From JAOUGY01 sp963792365 (GTDB lineage: Bacteria > Actinomycetota > Acidimicrobiia > Spongiisociales > ZC4RG35): a stretch of DNA of 64,000 bases. A program made the position numbers and the translations under genes. The stretch spans positions 1,116,001-1,180,000 of the forward strand of contig CAWBVW010000001.1 of the NCBI GenBank assembly GCA_963792365.1, in the 5' to 3' direction. The notes beneath the pieces are model-generated. The model worked only from the letters and a program-made list of their open reading frames with translations. It did no database searches and was not told where the DNA came from. Shown here in pieces: positions 26,835-35,438 of this stretch (position 1 is its first letter; each line of letters starts with the position of its first letter).

Positions 26835-26913
26835 GCCGAGCAGTCCACCCGGGACCGGCTCGGTGCCAACGGATACTTCGAGAGCGGGATCCCGGCCTCC
26901 GCCGGACGACCCT

Positions 26914-27954
26914 TCAACCCGCGTATTTGCGGGCCTCGACTTCACCGTCGATCAGGCGACCGGTTGGAACGAAGCCGCTCCGAAGATAGAACCGCTCTGG
27001 CGAACCGGGACCGGTCTCCCAACCGACCGTGAATGAGTCGACCCCCCATGCGACGCAGACCTCCTCGAGCAACTCGACTACGCGGGCTCCGATCCCGCGT
27101 CTCTGATGGAGTCGGTCGATGAGGAAACGCCACAGATAGGGCTCTGCGTGATGCTTCGTCGGAGCAGTCATCATCACGAACCCGACGATGTCGCCGTCTG
27201 CCACGATCGACCGCAGCCATGGCACCACCGGATGGCCGGCCACCACTTCGGGGAACAGCGCGTCGGCGAAGGACACATCCATCGGAGCCACCAGCGCCTC
27301 TTGCGTCTTGTGTGTTCGAAGGGCGAGCACCTGGTTGCGGGTTTCCGGTCCGATCTCGACCAACGCCACCTCGTTGGGATGATGTCGCGGCCGGTCTCGC
27401 CATTGTTCCCACTCCGGGCGAGTCATCCCGTAGATGTGATCGTCGGAGTTGTCGTCTCCGACCCAGAACGAGAGTCGGGTGTGGCCTTCGAACAGGAGCC
27501 CACACCGTTCGAGGACGCGAGCCGAGGCCTTGTTGTCGGGGTGAAGCGTCCCCATGACCCGTGTCACCCGGAGCTCGTCGAAGAGATGGGCGATCAACGC
27601 CTCGGTCGCCTCGGTCGCATACCCCTTCCCCCACTGCTCAGAGTCGAGCGAGTAGCCCACCTCCCCACACCGCCCGCCCCAGGTCATGCCGATGGCGAGA
27701 TCCCCATAGGTCTCTCCGGTGTGGAGGTCGGCGACTACGAGCATGCGCCAGCCGTCCACCTCTTCGCTCTCTCGGTCGGCAAGCTCGCCGGCGATCATCT
27801 GCTCGGCCCGCTCGAGAGGGAACGGCAGCGTCCAGTTCTGGAACTTGGCCACCGCCGGATCGTTTCGCCGGGCGTGCAGAGCGGCGGCGTCCTCGGCAAC
27901 CGGAGGCCGAAGGCGCAGACGTTTCGTGTCGATCACGGGAAGCATCACGGACAT
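26914..27954 (-). CDS. Two-domain GNAT acetyltransferase
   Basis: 346 aa carrying two acetyl-CoA-dependent N-acetyltransferase domains. Residues 1-175 are RimJ/RimL-like (TKRLRLRPPVAEDAAALHARR; YSLDSEQWGKGYATEATEALIAHLFDEL; NKASARVLERCGLLFEG). Residues about 190-346 form a second GNAT domain (VALVEIGPETRNQVLAL; WRFLIDRLHQRRGIGARVVELLEE; SPERFYLRSGFVPTGRL) like small-molecule or spermidine acetyltransferases. Both acetyl-CoA loops look complete (QWGKGYAT; HQRRGIGA). Substrates unknown. An alternative ATG lies three codons in. A copy of the dispersed palindrome lies just upstream. Confidence 0.88.
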   Translation of the reverse strand: MSVMLPVIDTKRLRLRPPVAEDAAALHARRNDPAVAKFQNWTLPFPLERAEQMIAGELADRESEEVDGWRMLVVADLHTGETYGDLAIGMTWGGRCGEVGYSLDSEQWGKGYATEATEALIAHLFDELRVTRVMGTLHPDNKASARVLERCGLLFEGHTRLSFWVGDDNSDDHIYGMTRPEWEQWRDRPRHHPNEVALVEIGPETRNQVLALRTHKTQEALVAPMDVSFADALFPEVVAGHPVVPWLRSIVADGDIVGFVMMTAPTKHHAEPYLWRFLIDRLHQRRGIGARVVELLEEVCVAWGVDSFTVGWETGPGSPERFYLRSGFVPTGRLIDGEVEARKYAG

Positions 27955-27972
27955 TCAACCGTCACCCGGAAC

Positions 27973-28023
27973 CGTTTTGGTGCACAAAGTGCGTGAATAG
28001 CGCACCTTTTGTGCACCAAAACT
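27973..28023. repeat. Dispersed palindrome, copy 3 (inverted copy of copy 1)
   Basis: Arms GTTTTGGTGCACAAAGTGCG and its reverse complement with two extra bases. Read on the minus strand it is almost identical to 5828-5878. It lies between the divergent acetyltransferase and OsmC genes, so here it cannot be a terminator of either. Confidence 0.8.
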
Positions 28024-28074
28024 TCTCGGAGTGCGTAGATTCGAGCTGAACGCAACCTCTCAGGAGACAGCACC

Positions 28075-28497
28075 ATGTCATTGGACTCATCCGCTTCCGC
28101 CCATTGGGAAGGCGACCTCATGTCGGGCGCCGGCACCGTCACCCTCGCCTCGGGCGCCGCCGACACGTTCGACGTCGATTGGAAGGCACGCTCCGAGGAG
28201 TCGGGCGGAAAGACGAGTCCCGAAGAGCTCATAGCGGCCGCACACGCCACATGTTTCTCGATGGCGCTGTCGAATGCACTCGGCAAGGCCGGGACCCCGC
28301 CTTCGCATCTCGACGTGACGGCGACCTACACCTTCGTACCCGGGCAGGGCATCACGGGCGTCATCCTTGCGCTCAGCGGCAATGTCCCCGGACTCAGCGA
28401 CGACCAGTTCGCCGAGGCCGCCCAGAACGCCAAGGAGAACTGCCCGGTGTCGCAGGCGTTGAATCCCAACCTTCCGGTCACCCTCGAAATCGCCTGA
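28075..28497 (+). CDS. OsmC/Ohr-family peroxiredoxin
   Basis: 140 aa. Redox cysteines Cys60 (AAAHATCFSMAL) and Cys123 (KENCPVSQAL) and the SGGKTSPEELIAAA block match OsmC-type thiol peroxidases, which reduce organic hydroperoxides in the cytoplasm. AGGAG precedes the ATG by 9 nt, with a TAGATT -10 box at 28031-28036. The gene is divergent from the GNAT gene across the palindrome. A perfect 10-bp hairpin follows the stop. Confidence 0.93.
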   Translation: MSLDSSASAHWEGDLMSGAGTVTLASGAADTFDVDWKARSEESGGKTSPEELIAAAHATCFSMALSNALGKAGTPPSHLDVTATYTFVPGQGITGVILALSGNVPGLSDDQFAEAAQNAKENCPVSQALNPNLPVTLEIA

Positions 28498-28510
28498 CTG
28501 TCGTTGAGCA

Positions 28511-28540
28511 CAGGCCGCTCTGGTCAGCCGGAGCGGCCTG
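28511..28540. terminator. Hairpin between convergent osmC-like and flavin reductase genes
   Basis: CAGGCCGCTC, 10-nt loop, GAGCGGCCTG: a perfect 10-bp stem in the 45-bp gap between convergent genes. There is no T-tract, so it probably acts as a stem-only bidirectional terminator. Confidence 0.6.
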
Positions 28541-28542
28541 GC

Positions 28543-29103
28543 TCAGCTCAAGCCTCGGTATCCGCCTCGAAAGTAGATCAGCGGATCGGTCAAGTCCGCG
28601 ACCTCGACTCGATCAATGGTTCCGACAGCCACGCCGGTGTAGCCGAGCTCCTCGGTCTTCAGAACACGGCAGAACGCCCGGTCCGCCAGGTCGAGCAGCA
28701 CTGGACCCCACTCCGACGGCTCCCACTTGAGCCTGGCGAACACTCCCCCCGGGCTGGGACGGATGCCTGCAAAGACGTCGGAGAGGTCCCGGTGCTCTTG
28801 CCGGCACAGATGGACGACGAAGCCGCCGCTGGTCTCGATCGCGTCCCACAGGTCGGACAGAGGACCCACCACGGCAACGATCAGCGCCGGGTCGCCCTCC
28901 AACACCATCAACGACGAGACCGTGAGCCCGGCCGGACCACGTTCGGTCCCCGATGTGACGATCGACACGCCGGCGGCGTGGCGTCCTCGGAACCGACGCA
29001 AGGGGTCGCGATCCGCGTCACCGGGTACGAACGGATGCTCGGAATGGATCATGGCACCCATTGTCGCTGGTCGACCACCAACCGTGCTCTCAGGCTCGGT
29101 CAA
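28543..29103 (-). CDS. Flavin reductase-domain protein
   Basis: 186 aa. From about residue 35 it shows the FMN-binding flavin-reductase pattern (RFRGRHAAGVSIVTS; GPAGLTVSSLMVLEGDPALIVAVV; FVVHLCRQEHRDLSDVF). Such proteins supply reduced flavin to a monooxygenase or reduce FMN themselves. The chosen TTG start overlaps the upstream TetR stop (TTGA at 29100-29103), fitting coupled translation; an ATG at 29058 or 29049 is possible. It is the last gene of a minus-strand operon that starts at 30536. Confidence 0.85.
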   Translation of the reverse strand: MTEPESTVGGRPATMGAMIHSEHPFVPGDADRDPLRRFRGRHAAGVSIVTSGTERGPAGLTVSSLMVLEGDPALIVAVVGPLSDLWDAIETSGGFVVHLCRQEHRDLSDVFAGIRPSPGGVFARLKWEPSEWGPVLLDLADRAFCRVLKTEELGYTGVAVGTIDRVEVADLTDPLIYFRGGYRGLS

Positions 29104-29726
29104 TCCTCGTCTTCGGCAACGCCGAACTGTGCCGCCATCACGGGCAACACCGTCTCGATCAAGCCGGCGAGGTTCCCCAACGCGTCGAAGACCGACTCGG
29201 CCTCGGACTTCGCCGGGTCCAGCCGTTCCATGAGTTCGATGCCGAGGAATAGCGCCGATATGGCATACGCAGTCTCACGCGCCGGCAGCAGCGCACCGAT
29301 CGGACCCTCGGCAGTGGTCTGACGGAGGGCATCCTCGACGAGGGAGATCCACCCCTCGAACCCTTCCAGGACCGCTGCGCCCATCTCCGGATCATTCGCG
29401 GCTCCCGCCATCAGTTGGGTGAGGACCGCCACCGACCCATCCTGGGTCGAGTCGGCGTGGAGACGCCGGGCAACCTCAACCAGATCGGCGAGCGACGTCA
29501 CGTCGTCGGTGACCTCTCGATAGACCTCGACACGATCGGCGGACGACAGTTTCGCCGCCTCGATCAGGAGGTTGGCGACCGATCCGAAGTGATAGAAGAT
29601 CAATGCCTGGTTGAAGTCACCCCTCGAGGCGATCGCCCGAGCACTCGCTCCGGTGATGCCGACCTCTCGAATCGTGTCGAGAGCAGCAGCCATGATCCGT
29701 GAGCGAGTGTCGGGCGGTTCGGTCAT
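29100..29726 (-). CDS. TetR/AcrR-family transcriptional repressor
   Basis: 208 aa. The N-terminal helix-turn-helix is clear (TRSRIMAAALDTIREVGITGASARAIASRG, then LIFYHFGSVANLLIEAA). The C-terminal ligand-binding region is variable, as usual. It lies inside a four-gene minus-strand operon, 19 nt after the DCC-type protein gene and overlapping the flavin reductase gene. The operator at 30567-30597, sitting on the operon promoter, is its most likely target; this is inference from position and symmetry. A longer frame to 29996 overlaps the upstream gene and was rejected. Confidence 0.9.
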   Translation of the reverse strand: MTEPPDTRSRIMAAALDTIREVGITGASARAIASRGDFNQALIFYHFGSVANLLIEAAKLSSADRVEVYREVTDDVTSLADLVEVARRLHADSTQDGSVAVLTQLMAGAANDPEMGAAVLEGFEGWISLVEDALRQTTAEGPIGALLPARETAYAISALFLGIELMERLDPAKSEAESVFDALGNLAGLIETVLPVMAAQFGVAEDED

Positions 29727-29745
29727 CCTCGTCCTGAGTGGGTGC

Positions 29746-30135
29746 TCAATTCTGACACCACTCGCACTCGGCAGCATCATCCTCGACGAAACGGGACCAG
29801 CGAAGTCGCCGCTTCGATACGAGACGGAAGAAGGATTCCGCCATCGGAGCAAGTTTCGGGCCCGAAATCCGATACGACCATGCCCGGTACCTCTTGGTCG
29901 CCCACAGAGCGGTGACGAATGCCGCGGGGCCGATCCACGTCTCACCGGTGTCCGAGGCAACGACGAGCTCGGCGCCCAGCCAAGGAAGCGACCCATAACG
30001 GGCCCTCGCCGCCGGCGAACCGGCGGCGAGCAACTCGACCGGCACGTGCGTCGGCTGGGTCAGCAGCCAATCGCGTGCCCGACGGCACACGGCGCATCGT
30101 TCGTCGTAGACGATCGTCAGCGTTTGCATCGTCAT
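29746..30135 (-). CDS. DCC-family (DUF393) thiol-disulfide oxidoreductase-like protein
   Basis: 129 aa. The N-terminal VYDERCAVCRRARDWL carries the CxxC and (D/E)xCxxC layout of the DUF393/DCC thioredoxin-like family, thought to reduce or exchange disulfides. Its start overlaps the stop of the upstream membrane protein (30132-30135), so it is translationally coupled. With a membrane partner, a TetR regulator and a flavin reductase, the operon looks like a small redox-response unit. Confidence 0.85.
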   Translation of the reverse strand: MTMQTLTIVYDERCAVCRRARDWLLTQPTHVPVELLAAGSPAARARYGSLPWLGAELVVASDTGETWIGPAAFVTALWATKRYRAWSYRISGPKLAPMAESFFRLVSKRRLRWSRFVEDDAAECEWCQN

Positions 30136-30536
30136 GCCTCAGGAGCCACGAACACCTGGGGTGCGACCGGCGGGGGCGTCGCGCGCATCTCGGCACGATG
30201 GCGGATGCGCCAGAAGACCAAGACGTTCACGAAGTGAATCACACCGAGCGTCAGCAGGAGCACGGCCAACCGGTTCACCAAGAAGGCGACGGCGTCGAAG
30301 AGCGAGGCCTGCTGTTCGGCGCGAAGGAGGAACAGGCCGTAGCCCAGGTTCAACATGTAGAAGCCGGTCACCAGGAGTCGGTTCACGGCCTCGGCCAGGG
30401 CCGGCTTGTCCTCGAAGACATCGTCGAGGAACACCCCACCGGCTCGAAAGAGCGTCCTCGCCAGGATCAACGTCATCCCGACCGCCACCACGGCGTAGAT
30501 CACATACACAGCAACTGCGTACCCGTCGGCTCCCAT
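30132..30536 (-). CDS. Small integral membrane protein, first gene of the TetR operon
   Basis: 134 aa with three or four hydrophobic helices (YAVAVYVIYAVVAVGMTLILAR; LLVTGFYMLNLGYGLFLLRAE; AFLVNRLAVLLLTLGVIHFVNVLVFWRI). No family is recognised. A perfect AGGAGGT at 30545-30551 lies 8 nt before the ATG at 30536, which decides the start; a longer frame to 30596 would run through the operator palindrome. It is the promoter-proximal gene ahead of the DCC protein, TetR and flavin reductase. Confidence 0.8.
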   Translation of the reverse strand: MGADGYAVAVYVIYAVVAVGMTLILARTLFRAGGVFLDDVFEDKPALAEAVNRLLVTGFYMLNLGYGLFLLRAEQQASLFDAVAFLVNRLAVLLLTLGVIHFVNVLVFWRIRHRAEMRATPPPVAPQVFVAPEA

Positions 30537-30566
30537 TCCTGCATACCTCCTGTCGGCTTCGCCCGA

Positions 30567-30597
30567 TTTGAGCGATCGCTTGAAGCGATTGCTCAAA
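30567..30597. promoter_or_regulatory. Operator palindrome (TetR-type) downstream of the -10 box
   Basis: TTTGAGCGATCGCTT-G-AAGCGATTGCTCAAA, with 14 of 15 arm positions paired. It covers the expected transcription start and early leader of the minus-strand operon. TTGAGCA-type half-sites recur at 30603-30609 in the promoter spacer and at 29742-29749 before the tetR gene, which suggests autoregulation. Confidence 0.7.
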
Positions 30598-30625
30598 GCA
30601 TATGCTCAATGTCTCGAGGTGTCAA
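30597..30625 (-). promoter_or_regulatory. Sigma-70-type promoter TTGACA-N17-TATGCT
   Basis: On the minus strand TTGACA (30620-30625) and TATGCT (30597-30602) are 17 nt apart, close to consensus. It drives the membrane protein / DCC / TetR / flavin reductase operon and is overlapped by the palindromic operator. Confidence 0.75.
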
Positions 30626-30739
30626 TGGTCAAATACGGCGTCGAGGGGCAGCGAAGGATGGAGTCGACACACATGAGCGGGTTCGCCCGGCATCAGGGCG
30701 ATGAGGGTTCGCACTCCCGTTGCCTGAGCGCCGTGCGGA

Positions 30740-31840
30740 TCAGGCGTCGACGGGTTCCGGCTGCCGCTTCTCGACTTTGCCGGATGCCAGCCGGGACTCC
30801 AGGCGACGCCCTGCCGCTACCACCAGAGGTACCAGGGCGACACAGATCAACGCCGCTACCCCGAGTTCCCACCAGACGTCTGAAGGAGCTGCCAGCCCCG
30901 TCGAGACCCGAAAGATGGGATCGAGGAAGTAGAAGGTCGGACCGAGCTTGGCGATCCACTGAGGCAAGTCGGGCCAGATGGTGAATATCACCGGGAAGAT
31001 CAGGACGATGGCCCCGCCCTTCCAGACGGCGAACAGCGTATTGGTGTCGGGGGCGATCGACCCCGCCATCAGCCCCACCTCGGCCATCATGATGGCGCCA
31101 AGCAAGAGTCCAACCAGGAGCAAGGCCGGGGCCGATCCGAATGCATCGTTGAGCAGAAGCGTCACCGTGCCGGTGAGCACACCGAGCACGACACCAAAGA
31201 GCCCCTTTGCGAGCAATACGTCGGTGATGCTGGCTGGGGTCGCCAGCACGGCGTCGAGCGTGCGACGCTCCTTCTCTTCGACCAGAGACGACGCCGGCAC
31301 GAATGCCCCTGCGATAGCCACCGTGAACATCACGATGAGCGGAAGCATCCGGGTGTTGATGTCGAGTCCCTCATCGCCCAGCGTCGTGACCTGGACCCGC
31401 ACCGGTTCGTCGAGCCCGACCACACCGCGAATCAGATCGAGCGTGGTGACCGCGATCACGATCCGGTTCGAAGCGAGGCTCTCCCCCGCAAGGCTCAATT
31501 CGAGCGGCGGCTGGTCACCGGCACGAACCGCATCGTCGAATCCCAACGGCAGCACGAGCCCGCCGTCGAGGTTGTTCGCCTCGACGTCGGACAACATCTC
31601 GTCGACGCTGTCGTACAGCCTGACGTCGAATCCCTCCAGCTCCTGCGCCCCTGCCACGACCTCGGAGAATCCCTGATCGACGATTCCGAAGCGGGGCTCG
31701 GGCTGGAACAGCGACCCGAACACGAGCGTGAACAGGAAGGTGAAGAACACGGGCAGTATTAGTGCCCACAGAACAACGGGCGACCGCGGACCGAGCCTCA
31801 GGTATCGCCGGAGCAGAACGCCCACGTTGGACCAGCTCAC
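30740..31840 (-). CDS. ABC-2 type transporter permease
   Basis: 366 aa. One N-terminal membrane helix (VVLWALILPVFFTFLFTLVFG), a soluble extracellular insert of about 150 residues, and five C-terminal helices: the NatB/YhaP-type ABC-2 exporter layout. SLVEEKERRTLDAVLATPASITDVLLAKG is the conserved cytoplasmic loop that contacts the ATPase. It is the last of three overlapping genes (ATPase, permease, permease). The cargo is unknown; relatives export drugs, sodium or peptides. Confidence 0.9.
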   Translation of the reverse strand: MSWSNVGVLLRRYLRLGPRSPVVLWALILPVFFTFLFTLVFGSLFQPEPRFGIVDQGFSEVVAGAQELEGFDVRLYDSVDEMLSDVEANNLDGGLVLPLGFDDAVRAGDQPPLELSLAGESLASNRIVIAVTTLDLIRGVVGLDEPVRVQVTTLGDEGLDINTRMLPLIVMFTVAIAGAFVPASSLVEEKERRTLDAVLATPASITDVLLAKGLFGVVLGVLTGTVTLLLNDAFGSAPALLLVGLLLGAIMMAEVGLMAGSIAPDTNTLFAVWKGGAIVLIFPVIFTIWPDLPQWIAKLGPTFYFLDPIFRVSTGLAAPSDVWWELGVAALICVALVPLVVAAGRRLESRLASGKVEKRQPEPVDA

Positions 31841-32904
31841 ACCGCCTCCAATCGTCTACGCAAGACCAGCCAACCGGCACCGAATACCGCAACACACCAC
31901 GCCGCCAACGATGCCACGTGAGGCAGATATGCCCCAATGCCTTCGCCATAGGCGGTGGCTCTCAAGATTGCCTGCACGAGCCCGTAGCTCGGCAGCGCCT
32001 GTACCCAGGCCGATGCGGTTCCCGGGAACAACAAACCGACGACCGGGATGGCCAGCGGAATCAGGAACACCATGCTCCAGAACACGATGCCTATGAAGTC
32101 CCGCCCACTCGACCCGGCAAGCAGCCCGAAGCCGGTGACCAACACCGAACCGAGCAGCATCACGAGCACGAGCCCAAACGACCGAAGCGACGCCAACGCT
32201 GCCAGAAGCAGCATCGACTCGGTGAAGGCGAGCAGAGTGCCGAGCACCCCCTTGGCGGCGAGGAACTCGCCAACACGCATGGGCGTGGCCAGCACGGCCG
32301 TCACCGTCCGAGTCTGGATCTCCGTGGCGACGAGACCCGCCAGGGCGATCGTCTCGACCAGCAAGACGGCGAAGGCGAACAGAGGCCGGAAGCGCTCACG
32401 GAGCGACACCTGGTCGCCTGCCCGGTCCTCACCGAGAATGATCTGCTCCTCCTGAGGTTCCGATACGAGCGGCTGCTCGCCGGCCGCCGCATATGCCAGC
32501 TCGCGCACCAGGCCCGACACTGCTCCACGGAGCTGCTCGGGCACTGCGCCTGCCACCAACACCTGCACGGTGGTCTCGGTGCCCGCAGCGACGCGAGCCA
32601 CGAAGTCGTCCGGAAAGGAGATCCCGATGGTCACTTCGTCGCCGGCTGCCACCGCTGACTCGAGAGCCGCTGCGGTGTCGTACCGAACGAGCGTCACCCC
32701 CTCGTCCCCGGCGAACTGGTCGAAGAACGCTTCCAAGCCTGTCTGGTGGACGCCGATCTCGATCGTCTCGTCCACCGTGTCGGGGAGCACCCAGAAGATC
32801 ACCACGTAGAAGACGAGACCGAGGATCGTTATCAGCATGTAGAACCGATCGCGTGCGAAGGCCTTCAGGTCTTTCTTCACGACAGCGGCGATCCTCCCCA
32901 TCAT
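31837..32904 (-). CDS. ABC-2 type transporter permease
   Basis: 355 aa with the same design as the downstream permease: an N-terminal helix (FYMLITILGLVFYVVIFWVL), a soluble insert, then several helices. TEIQTRTVTAVLATPMRVGEFLAAKG corresponds to the coupling loop. It overlaps both the ATPase gene (32901-32904) and the second permease (31837-31840) by 4 nt, so the exporter is probably a heterodimeric permease with one ATPase. Confidence 0.9.
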   Translation of the reverse strand: MMGRIAAVVKKDLKAFARDRFYMLITILGLVFYVVIFWVLPDTVDETIEIGVHQTGLEAFFDQFAGDEGVTLVRYDTAAALESAVAAGDEVTIGISFPDDFVARVAAGTETTVQVLVAGAVPEQLRGAVSGLVRELAYAAAGEQPLVSEPQEEQIILGEDRAGDQVSLRERFRPLFAFAVLLVETIALAGLVATEIQTRTVTAVLATPMRVGEFLAAKGVLGTLLAFTESMLLLAALASLRSFGLVLVMLLGSVLVTGFGLLAGSSGRDFIGIVFWSMVFLIPLAIPVVGLLFPGTASAWVQALPSYGLVQAILRATAYGEGIGAYLPHVASLAAWCVAVFGAGWLVLRRRLEAV

Positions 32905-33770
32905 TCGGCGAGCCCCCGGCCTGCGTAGGTGACGAAGACATCTTCGAGCGTCGCCTCCTCAGTGTGGACGGTCATGACGTCGCCACGACCGAGGGCCTCC
33001 GCAAGCTTGTCGTGGTTTGCGTCGCCGTCGAGGGGGATCACCATCTCTGGAGTGTCGCCGTCGTATCGAATGCGAACGGAACGCGTGCCGTGGGCCAGCT
33101 TGAGGCGGTCCGGCTCATCGCAGGCCAGGATCGAGCCCTCGTTGATGAACGCGACGCGATCGGACAGCTGGTCGGCTTCCATCATGTCGTGGGTGGTGAG
33201 CACCACGGCCGCCCCCCGCTCGGCTTCGCTGCGGATGATGGACCGCACCGAGCGCGCAGAAACAGGATCGAGCCCGTCCGTTGGCTCGTCCAGGAACAGC
33301 ACATCGGGTCGGTTGATCAGCGCCCGGGCCATCATGAGCCGCTGCCGCATGCCCTTCGAATACCCCGAGACGCGGTCCGAGGCGCGGTCGGCCAGCCCCA
33401 CGCGCCGCAACAGATCCGTCGGATCGAAGCCTTTCATCCCGAAGAGCTCGGCAAAGAAGCCGAGGTTCTCTCTGGCGCTCATCTGCAGATAGAGGTTCTT
33501 CTCCTCGAAACAGACACCCATTCGGGCCTGCACCTGCTCACGCTTGGACGGCATCTCCATGCCGAGCACCACGATCGCGCCACCGGCAGGACGAAGCTGA
33601 CCGGTCAGCATCTTGATGGTGGTGGACTTACCGGCGCCGTTCGGACCCAACAGGCCAAAGATCTCGCCGGCGGCGACCCCAAACGAAACCGAATCCACCG
33701 CCATCTGTGCGCCATAGGAGTAGGAGAGATCGGTCACCTCTATTGCCGATTGAGCCACGCATGCCTCCAT
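32901..33770 (-). CDS. ABC transporter ATP-binding protein
   Basis: 289 aa. Walker A GLLGPNGAGKST, signature YSKGMRQRLMMARAL, Walker B DVLFLDEPTDGLDP and the switch histidine in VVLTTHDM are all present, so this is an active ATPase of the ABC-2/NatA type. The ATG at 33770 has a GGAAGG...GAGG region ahead of it; an ATG seven codons upstream is possible. It is the first gene of the three-gene exporter operon and diverges from the deazaflavin nitroreductase-family gene. Confidence 0.93.
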   Translation of the reverse strand: MEACVAQSAIEVTDLSYSYGAQMAVDSVSFGVAAGEIFGLLGPNGAGKSTTIKMLTGQLRPAGGAIVVLGMEMPSKREQVQARMGVCFEEKNLYLQMSARENLGFFAELFGMKGFDPTDLLRRVGLADRASDRVSGYSKGMRQRLMMARALINRPDVLFLDEPTDGLDPVSARSVRSIIRSEAERGAAVVLTTHDMMEADQLSDRVAFINEGSILACDEPDRLKLAHGTRSVRIRYDGDTPEMVIPLDGDANHDKLAEALGRGDVMTVHTEEATLEDVFVTYAGRGLAE

Positions 33771-33859
33771 GACCTCGTTGCCTTCCATCAAACGGCACTC
33801 GCATGCCCGCGGTCAAGGGCCGAACGCCGCATTAAGCATGCGACCGCCCCGGCCGCGGA

Positions 33860-33865
33860 TAGCAT
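33860..33865 (+). promoter_or_regulatory. -10 box (TAGCAT), leaderless start
   Basis: TAGCAT ends 7 nt before the ATG at 33873 of the deazaflavin nitroreductase-family gene. Confidence 0.5.
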
Positions 33866-33872
33866 CGGGTCG

Positions 33873-34310
33873 ATGCCGGCTTCTGGACCACCTCGGGTTT
33901 TCATGCGGTTCGTTGGGAAAGCCCACAAGTTCCTTTGGCGGGCCTCCAGCGGGAGGCTGGGCCGGCGCATGGGAGGGATGCCGACGCTCGAGCTGACGAC
34001 GACCGGACCCAAGTCCGGAGAGCGAAGAAGCATATTGATCTGGTACCTCGAAACGGATTCGGGTCCGGCGATCGTGGGCACCAACGCCGGCGCGTCCCAC
34101 GACCCAGCCTGGGTGAAGAACCTTCGAGCCGATCCTCGGGGCGAGGTGATGATCGACGGCGATCGGAGGTCGATCGTCGCCCGGTTTCCCGAGGGCGACA
34201 AACACTGCCTCCTGTGGAATCGCTTCAAGCAGGCGAATGAGGCTTACGCGGGATACGAGGCGATGCTGACCGACCGAGAGATTCCTATCGTGGTGCCCGA
34301 GCCGGCCTGA
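33873..34310 (+). CDS. Deazaflavin (F420)-dependent nitroreductase-family protein
   Basis: 145 aa, the standard size of the Ddn-like family that binds coenzyme F420. Family patterns are MPTLELTTTGPKSGERRSILIWYLE, VGTNAGASHDPAWVKNLRADPRGEV and the C-terminal LLWNRFKQANEAYAGYE. These enzymes reduce quinones or xenobiotics with F420H2 in mycobacteria; the substrate here is unknown. The leaderless -10 box fixes the start; the frame remains open far upstream without coding sense. Confidence 0.9.
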   Translation: MPASGPPRVFMRFVGKAHKFLWRASSGRLGRRMGGMPTLELTTTGPKSGERRSILIWYLETDSGPAIVGTNAGASHDPAWVKNLRADPRGEVMIDGDRRSIVARFPEGDKHCLLWNRFKQANEAYAGYEAMLTDREIPIVVPEPA

Positions 34311-34316
34311 CCCGTA

Positions 34317-35438
34317 TCAGTTGTCTGAGCTGACCTCGACGCGCTCTTGGAGCATGACTCGAAGGTCGACGGTCACCGGGACGCCGAACGACGCTGCCAG
34401 GGCGTCGGCGAGATCAGCGGTGTCGTCGGGAACGGTGGTGCCGGCGAGCGACACGATCACCATGTCGCCCTCGACCACGACAGAAGCCACCCCGAAATCC
34501 CGATCGGCGATCCAATCGCTCACCGCAGCCTCGGCCCGATCCTGGCGGAACCCGGCCAGCGAGCGGCTGGCCCCGTTTGCGAGCAGCGCTCCAAACACGA
34601 TCACCGACACGGCCACAAGGCCGAGGATCCACGTTCTCAACCCGTTTCGTGCGGCCTCGTACCGGCGAAAGTCGGCGGCGCCGGTCACCACAAACGTGAT
34701 GGACCCCATCCCGAAGATGGCGGTGGCATTCGTCAGGAACAGAAGGATCGCCCCGGCCGCCGCGGACCATTGGCCGAGCTGCATCGCAACGCGGGCGACA
34801 GTCAGAGGGGGTACCAGCGCGATTGCCACAGCCACACCGGGGAGCGAGTCCGAGACATCGTGCCGAGAAAGGGCATAGGCTCCGGCAGCCCCCGCCGCCA
34901 GCGCAATCCCGAGGTCGAGCAAGGTGGGGGTGATGCGCGACGCGATCTGCGAGTTCGTCGCCACATCGGGGCCGACACCGGCGGCTGCCAACACTGCGAC
35001 ATCAAGCCAGCGGCCAGAACCACGGTGATTGCGAGGGCGACGATGCCAACGCTGAGCAACAGGACTGCGGAATTGAATATCACCAATAGCCCACCGACGG
35101 CAGCGAGGACCCCTCCCATCAGGTACCTGATGCCTGGCCGGATCCTCTTGCGCCGGTATCGAGGATGAACAAGAGCCCAAAGCCGATGCCGGCTGCGCCG
35201 CCGACAACGGCGACCAGGGCGATAACCGTGGTGGGTCGGACAGCACGAGTGCTCCACACACGGTGGCGCCGACGCCAACTGCTGCGACCGGCCATGCTCT
35301 CGACCCGATTGCCATCATGATGAAGCCCCCGCCTGCGATCAACAGGCCGACGCCCAGGGTGCGCTCGGGGTCGACCGTCGACCGAGCAGCGCTGACCACC
35401 AGGGCGGCGGATGCCGTGGCAACCGCTCCCCACGCCAC
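34317..35438 (-). pseudogene. DUF389 membrane protein gene with three apparent -1 frameshifts
   Basis: The continuous 373-codon frame encodes good membrane sequence at both ends (DPERTLGVGLLIAGGGFIMM; TPTLLDLGIALAAGAAGAYAL, then ALVPPLTVARVAMQLG), matching DUF389 proteins. Its middle (about 35010-35240) is low-quality Arg/Pro sequence, while hydrophobic helices continue in the other two minus-strand frames: VIALVAVVGGAAGIGFGLLF in one and MGGVLAAVGGLLVIFNSAVL in the next. The joins near 35240, 35160 and 35005 all shift the frame the same way (-1), summing to three. Either three single-base deletions broke the gene or the assembly has indel errors. The intact product would be an inner-membrane protein of unknown function. 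Confidence 0.75.
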
